Shown here: in pieces, positions 61,552 through 64,000 of the stretch
Layout of the letters: the number at the start of each line of letters is the position of its first letter
Numbering within the stretch: position 1 is the stretch's first letter
Assembly (NCBI RefSeq): GCF_014649995.1
Contig: NZ_BMUC01000005.1
Span: 121,940 to 185,939 of the forward strand
Length of the DNA: 64,000 bases
Reading direction: 5' to 3'
DNA from: Streptomyces griseoflavus
GTDB taxonomy: Bacteria > Actinomycetota > Actinomycetes > Streptomycetales > Streptomycetaceae
The notes under the pieces: model-generated
Told to the model about the DNA's origin: nothing
Databases searched by the model: none
The model's input: only the letters and a program-made list of their open reading frames with translations
Program-made: the position numbers and the translations under genes

Positions 61552-62857
61552 GGCCCACGTACCCCGGTTCGGTCCGGCGCGCCTCGGCGTCGGGAAGGCG
61601 GACGAGATCGACGATCACGGGGCCGCCGCCACGGGGCAGCGCCGACAGCACGGCCGGGTCCCTGGTCCCGACCAGGCACACCTCGGCGTGTTCGAGCACC
61701 TCCTCGACGGAGTCCGCGAGGAGCTGCGCGAGGTGCGGCAGCCGGGTCTCGATGTACTCGCGGTTCGCGCCGAGCAGCCGGGACAGGCTCACGTTGGCGT
61801 CGTGGATCCGCAGGTCGTACCCCTTGCCGAAGAGCCGTTCCGCCAGTTCGACGAGCGGGCTCTCGCGGAGGTCGTCGGTGCCGGGTTTGAAGGACAGCCC
61901 GAACATCCCGACCCGGCGTCTGCCGGTGCGCTCCACCAGTTCCACCGCCCGTTGCAGGTGGTCGGCGTTGGAGGGCAGCACATGGGCGAGGATGGGCACC
62001 GAGACGTCGGCGCGGTGCGCCGCGTGGACCAGGCTGCGCAGGTCCTTGGGCAGGCAGGAGCCGCCGAAGGCGAAGCCGGGCCGCAGGTAGGCGGGGCTGA
62101 TGTTCAGTTTGCGGTCGGCCAGGAACACGTCCATGACCTGGTGCGAGTCCACTCCGAGGGCCTGGCACACCGCGCCCAGCTCGTTCGCGAAGCCGATCTT
62201 GAGGCCGTGGAACGCGTTGTCCGCGTACTTGATCGCCTCGGCCGTCGGGATCGGCACCCGGAACACTTCGCCGGGCAGTCCGTCGTACAGCGCCGCCACC
62301 ACGTCGCCGCTCGCCGGGTCGAGCTCGCCGATGACGGTCTTGGGCGGGTCGAAGAAGTCCCGCACGCTGGTGCCCTCGCGCAGGAACTCCGGGTTGACCG
62401 CGACCCCGACGTCCACCCCGGCCGTGCCGCCGACGTACTTCTCCAGGATCGGCACCAGCAGGTCGAGGCAGGTGCCGGGGAGCATGGTGCTGCGGAACAC
62501 CACGGTGTGCCGTCCGCCCCGCTCGGCGAGCGCCGCGCCGATCTGCTCGGTGACCCGCTCCAGGTAGGTGGTGCACAGGCTGCCGTTGGGCTCCGAGGGC
62601 GTGCCCACGCAGACCAGCGACACCTCACTGTCCATGATCGCCTCGCGGACGTCGACGGTGGCGCGTAACGCCCCGGTCCGCACGCCCCCTTCGATCAGCT
62701 CTCCGATCCGCTCCTCGACCACCGGGGCCTTGCCGTCGTTGACCAGGTCGACCTTCACCTGGTTGACGTCCACCCCGACGACCTGGTGCCCCAGGTCGGC
62801 CAGGCACGCGGCCGACACGCAGCCCACGTAGCCGAGCCCGAACACACTGACTCTCAT
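61541..62857 (-). CDS. Nucleotide-sugar 6-dehydrogenase, AlgD-like (GDP-mannose or UDP-glucose)
   Basis: A 438-residue protein. NAD motif is FGLGYVGCVSAACLA; VCVGTPSEPNG, NPEFLREGTSVRDF and DPPKTVIGELD follow. The active site is FAFGGSCLPKD with Cys268, the same number as the catalytic Cys of Pseudomonas AlgD, and FKPGTDDLRESPLVELAE is shared. Length is also that of AlgD (436). It oxidises the C6 of a nucleotide sugar to the uronate. GDP-mannose is favoured; UDP-glucose cannot be excluded. Codon 64 is a rare TTA (62666-62668, reverse). GGGGGAGGA precedes the ATG. Confidence 0.9.
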   Translation of the reverse strand: MRVSVFGLGYVGCVSAACLADLGHQVVGVDVNQVKVDLVNDGKAPVVEERIGELIEGGVRTGALRATVDVREAIMDSEVSLVCVGTPSEPNGSLCTTYLERVTEQIGAALAERGGRHTVVFRSTMLPGTCLDLLVPILEKYVGGTAGVDVGVAVNPEFLREGTSVRDFFDPPKTVIGELDPASGDVVAALYDGLPGEVFRVPIPTAEAIKYADNAFHGLKIGFANELGAVCQALGVDSHQVMDVFLADRKLNISPAYLRPGFAFGGSCLPKDLRSLVHAAHRADVSVPILAHVLPSNADHLQRAVELVERTGRRRVGMFGLSFKPGTDDLRESPLVELAERLFGKGYDLRIHDANVSLSRLLGANREYIETRLPHLAQLLADSVEEVLEHAEVCLVGTRDPAVLSALPRGGGPVIVDLVRLPDAEARRTEPGYVGLAW

Positions 62858-62876
62858 GACCCGTTCCTCCCCCCAG

Positions 62877-62895
62877 GCAGGCCCTCGCGGCCTGC
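62877..62895. promoter_or_regulatory. Small hairpin between the priming transferase and dehydrogenase genes
   Basis: A 7-bp stem GCAGGCC (62877-62883)/GGCCTGC (62889-62895) with the loop CTCGC, within the 73-base gap between two co-directional operon genes. It might attenuate transcription or protect the downstream mRNA end. It has no T-tract. Confidence 0.3.
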
Positions 62896-62930
62896 GGTCC
62901 GCGCGCCGGCCGGTCCTCGGCCGCCCCGCA

Positions 62931-64000
62931 TCAGTAGGCCCCCTGCCCGTGGAGCACCGCGCGCAGCGTCTTCCACAGGATCACCGTGTCCAGGGCGAGC
63001 GACCAGTCCTCCACGTACCGCAGGTCCAGACGGACCGTTTCCTCCCATGACAGGTCGCTGCGCCCGCTGATCTGCCACAGTCCGGTGAGTCCGGGCTTGA
63101 CCAGCAGCCGCCGCCGGATGTCGGGGCCGTAGGCGGCGGACTCCTCCGGCAGCGGCGGCCGCGGACCGACGAGCGACATCGAGCCGGTGAGCACGTTGAA
63201 CAACTGCGGCAGCTCGTCGAGCGAGTACCGGCGCAGAACCGTTCCGACGCGGGTCACCCGCGGATCCCTGCGGAGCTTGAACAGCAGTCCCGCGCCCTCG
63301 TTGCGGTGGATCAGCTCGGCGCGGGCCCGGTCGGCCCCGGCGACCATGGTGCGGAACTTGACCATGGTGAACTCGCGCCCGTCCTTGCCCACGCGGCGCT
63401 GGCGGTAGAACACCCCGCCCCGGCTGTCCGCCGCCACGAGCAGCCCGACGCCCACCATCAGCGGCGCGAACACCAGCAGCAGGACCGCCGCGCCGAGCCG
63501 GTCGACGACCCCCTTGACCGCGCGGCGGCCGCCGCTGAAGGTCGGCATGCTGACCCGCAGCAGCGGGATCCCCAGCACCGCGTCGATGTGCAGCCGCGGA
63601 CCGGCCACCTCCATCAGCACGGGCGCCACGACCATCTCGGTGTCGCTGCCCTCGAGGCTCCAGGCCAGCCGCTGGAGCCGCTCCGGCGACCAGTGCGGGT
63701 CCGGGGTCACCGCGACGACGCGGTAGCCGTCCCGGTGCACGTGGCCCGCGACGTCCGTCAGCCGGCCGACGACCGGTACCCCGTCGAGCCGGTCACCGCC
63801 GGCCACCGCGCCGTACGTGGTGCACACGGCGTCCACCCGCCAGCCCAGGTGCGGGAACTTGCGGGTCCGGGTGATCAGGTCCCGCACGGTGGCCGGGCTG
63901 CCGGCGGCCAGCACCGGTCTCAGGCAGCGGCCTTCCTTGCGTTCTCTGTGCAGCCAGAGCCGCAGCAGATACCGCTCGGTCATGGTGACGATCGCGATCG
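62931..64000 (-). CDS. Polyprenyl glycosylphosphotransferase (priming transferase), N-terminus outside window
   Basis: The C-terminal bacterial sugar transferase domain is complete. A membrane anchor VKGVVDRLGAAVLLLVFAPLMVGVGLLVA is followed by VFYRQRRVGKDGREFTMVKFRTM, then RYSLDELPQLFNVLTGSMSLVGPRP and KPGLTGLWQISGRSDLSWEE. It starts repeat-unit assembly by moving a sugar-1-phosphate to undecaprenyl phosphate. A CoA-binding-like middle domain is also visible. The open frame continues past 63983 (IAIVTMTERYLLRLW), fitting the missing N-terminal membrane helices, so the internal ATG is not taken as the start. Confidence 0.92.
   Translation of the reverse strand, partial: IAIVTMTERYLLRLWLHRERKEGRCLRPVLAAGSPATVRDLITRTRKFPHLGWRVDAVCTTYGAVAGGDRLDGVPVVGRLTDVAGHVHRDGYRVVAVTPDPHWSPERLQRLAWSLEGSDTEMVVAPVLMEVAGPRLHIDAVLGIPLLRVSMPTFSGGRRAVKGVVDRLGAAVLLLVFAPLMVGVGLLVAADSRGGVFYRQRRVGKDGREFTMVKFRTMVAGADRARAELIHRNEGAGLLFKLRRDPRVTRVGTVLRRYSLDELPQLFNVLTGSMSLVGPRPPLPEESAAYGPDIRRRLLVKPGLTGLWQISGRSDLSWEETVRLDLRYVEDWSLALDTVILWKTLRAVLHGQGAY

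Noticed and set aside
1-64000. tRNA genes, CRISPR arrays, insertion sequences, integrase or attachment sites
   Set aside because: None was seen by reading; the accessory genes carry no recognisable integrase, transposase or flanking direct repeats, so I do not call a mobile element.

Overview
The window is very GC-rich and gene-dense, with strong third-position G/C bias, many GTG/TTG starts and 4-base stop/start overlaps. Together with recognisable CutRS and a conserved actinobacterial gene neighbourhood, this points to a Streptomyces chromosome. I saw no tRNA, rRNA, CRISPR array or insertion sequence.

Region 1 (1-22873) is core chromosome. It holds a cut-off FAD-linked sugar-lactone oxidase, an MFS transporter, coproporphyrin ferrochelatase, an inositol-monophosphatase-family enzyme, the CutR/CutS two-component system, DUF4193, DUF3093, a hotdog thioesterase, dUTPase, DUF3710, an orphan ABC ATPase, KdpD/KdpE, an OB-fold protein, DUF3159, two TrkA-like proteins, a PfkB kinase, a KimA-like APC permease and a TrmA/RumA-type RNA methyltransferase. 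Much of this order (suhB, DUF4193, DUF3093, dut, DUF3710, OB-fold, DUF3159, trkA pair, APC permease, TrmA) is also found, from memory, around Rv2689c-Rv2701c of Mycobacterium tuberculosis. Potassium functions (KdpDE, TrkA, APC permease) cluster here. The first trkA gene is broken by an exact 14-bp tandem duplication. Strong GC-rich hairpins separate the convergent gene pairs.

Region 2 (22874-36728) is accessory. It starts with a probable gene remnant, followed by a three-gene cassette of a small helical protein, a 777-residue WXG-containing protein and a lipoprotein whose gene carries a rare TTA codon. A secreted lysyl-oxidase-family copper protein with a His-rich linker follows. Next comes a two-gene conflict system, an EACC1-like small protein plus a 1561-residue caspase/STAND-NTPase/TM/WD40 protein. 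A streptogramin A acetyltransferase and B lyase operon (vat-vgb) and a PAP2 phosphatase complete the region.

Region 3 (36712-64000) is one minus-strand exopolysaccharide operon of about 20 genes, entering from the right edge. It encodes the priming glycosylphosphotransferase, an AlgD-like GDP-mannose/UDP-glucose 6-dehydrogenase (catalytic Cys268, with a TTA codon), glycosyltransferases, two Wzz-like proteins with degenerate kinase domains, an AsnB-type amidotransferase, a fused alcohol dehydrogenase-Gfo/Idh/MocA enzyme, a heparinase II/III-type lyase, a beta-helix lipoprotein, an O-antigen-polymerase-like protein and a flippase. A modified-sugar cassette is also present: cytidylyltransferase, C-methyltransferase, PIG-L deacetylase, epimerase, DUF4910 protein, RmlC-like epimerase and class III aminotransferase, plus a pyruvyl transferase. 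The set suggests a Wzx/Wzy-type, uronate-containing, possibly amidated and pyruvylated surface polysaccharide, with its own trimming lyase.
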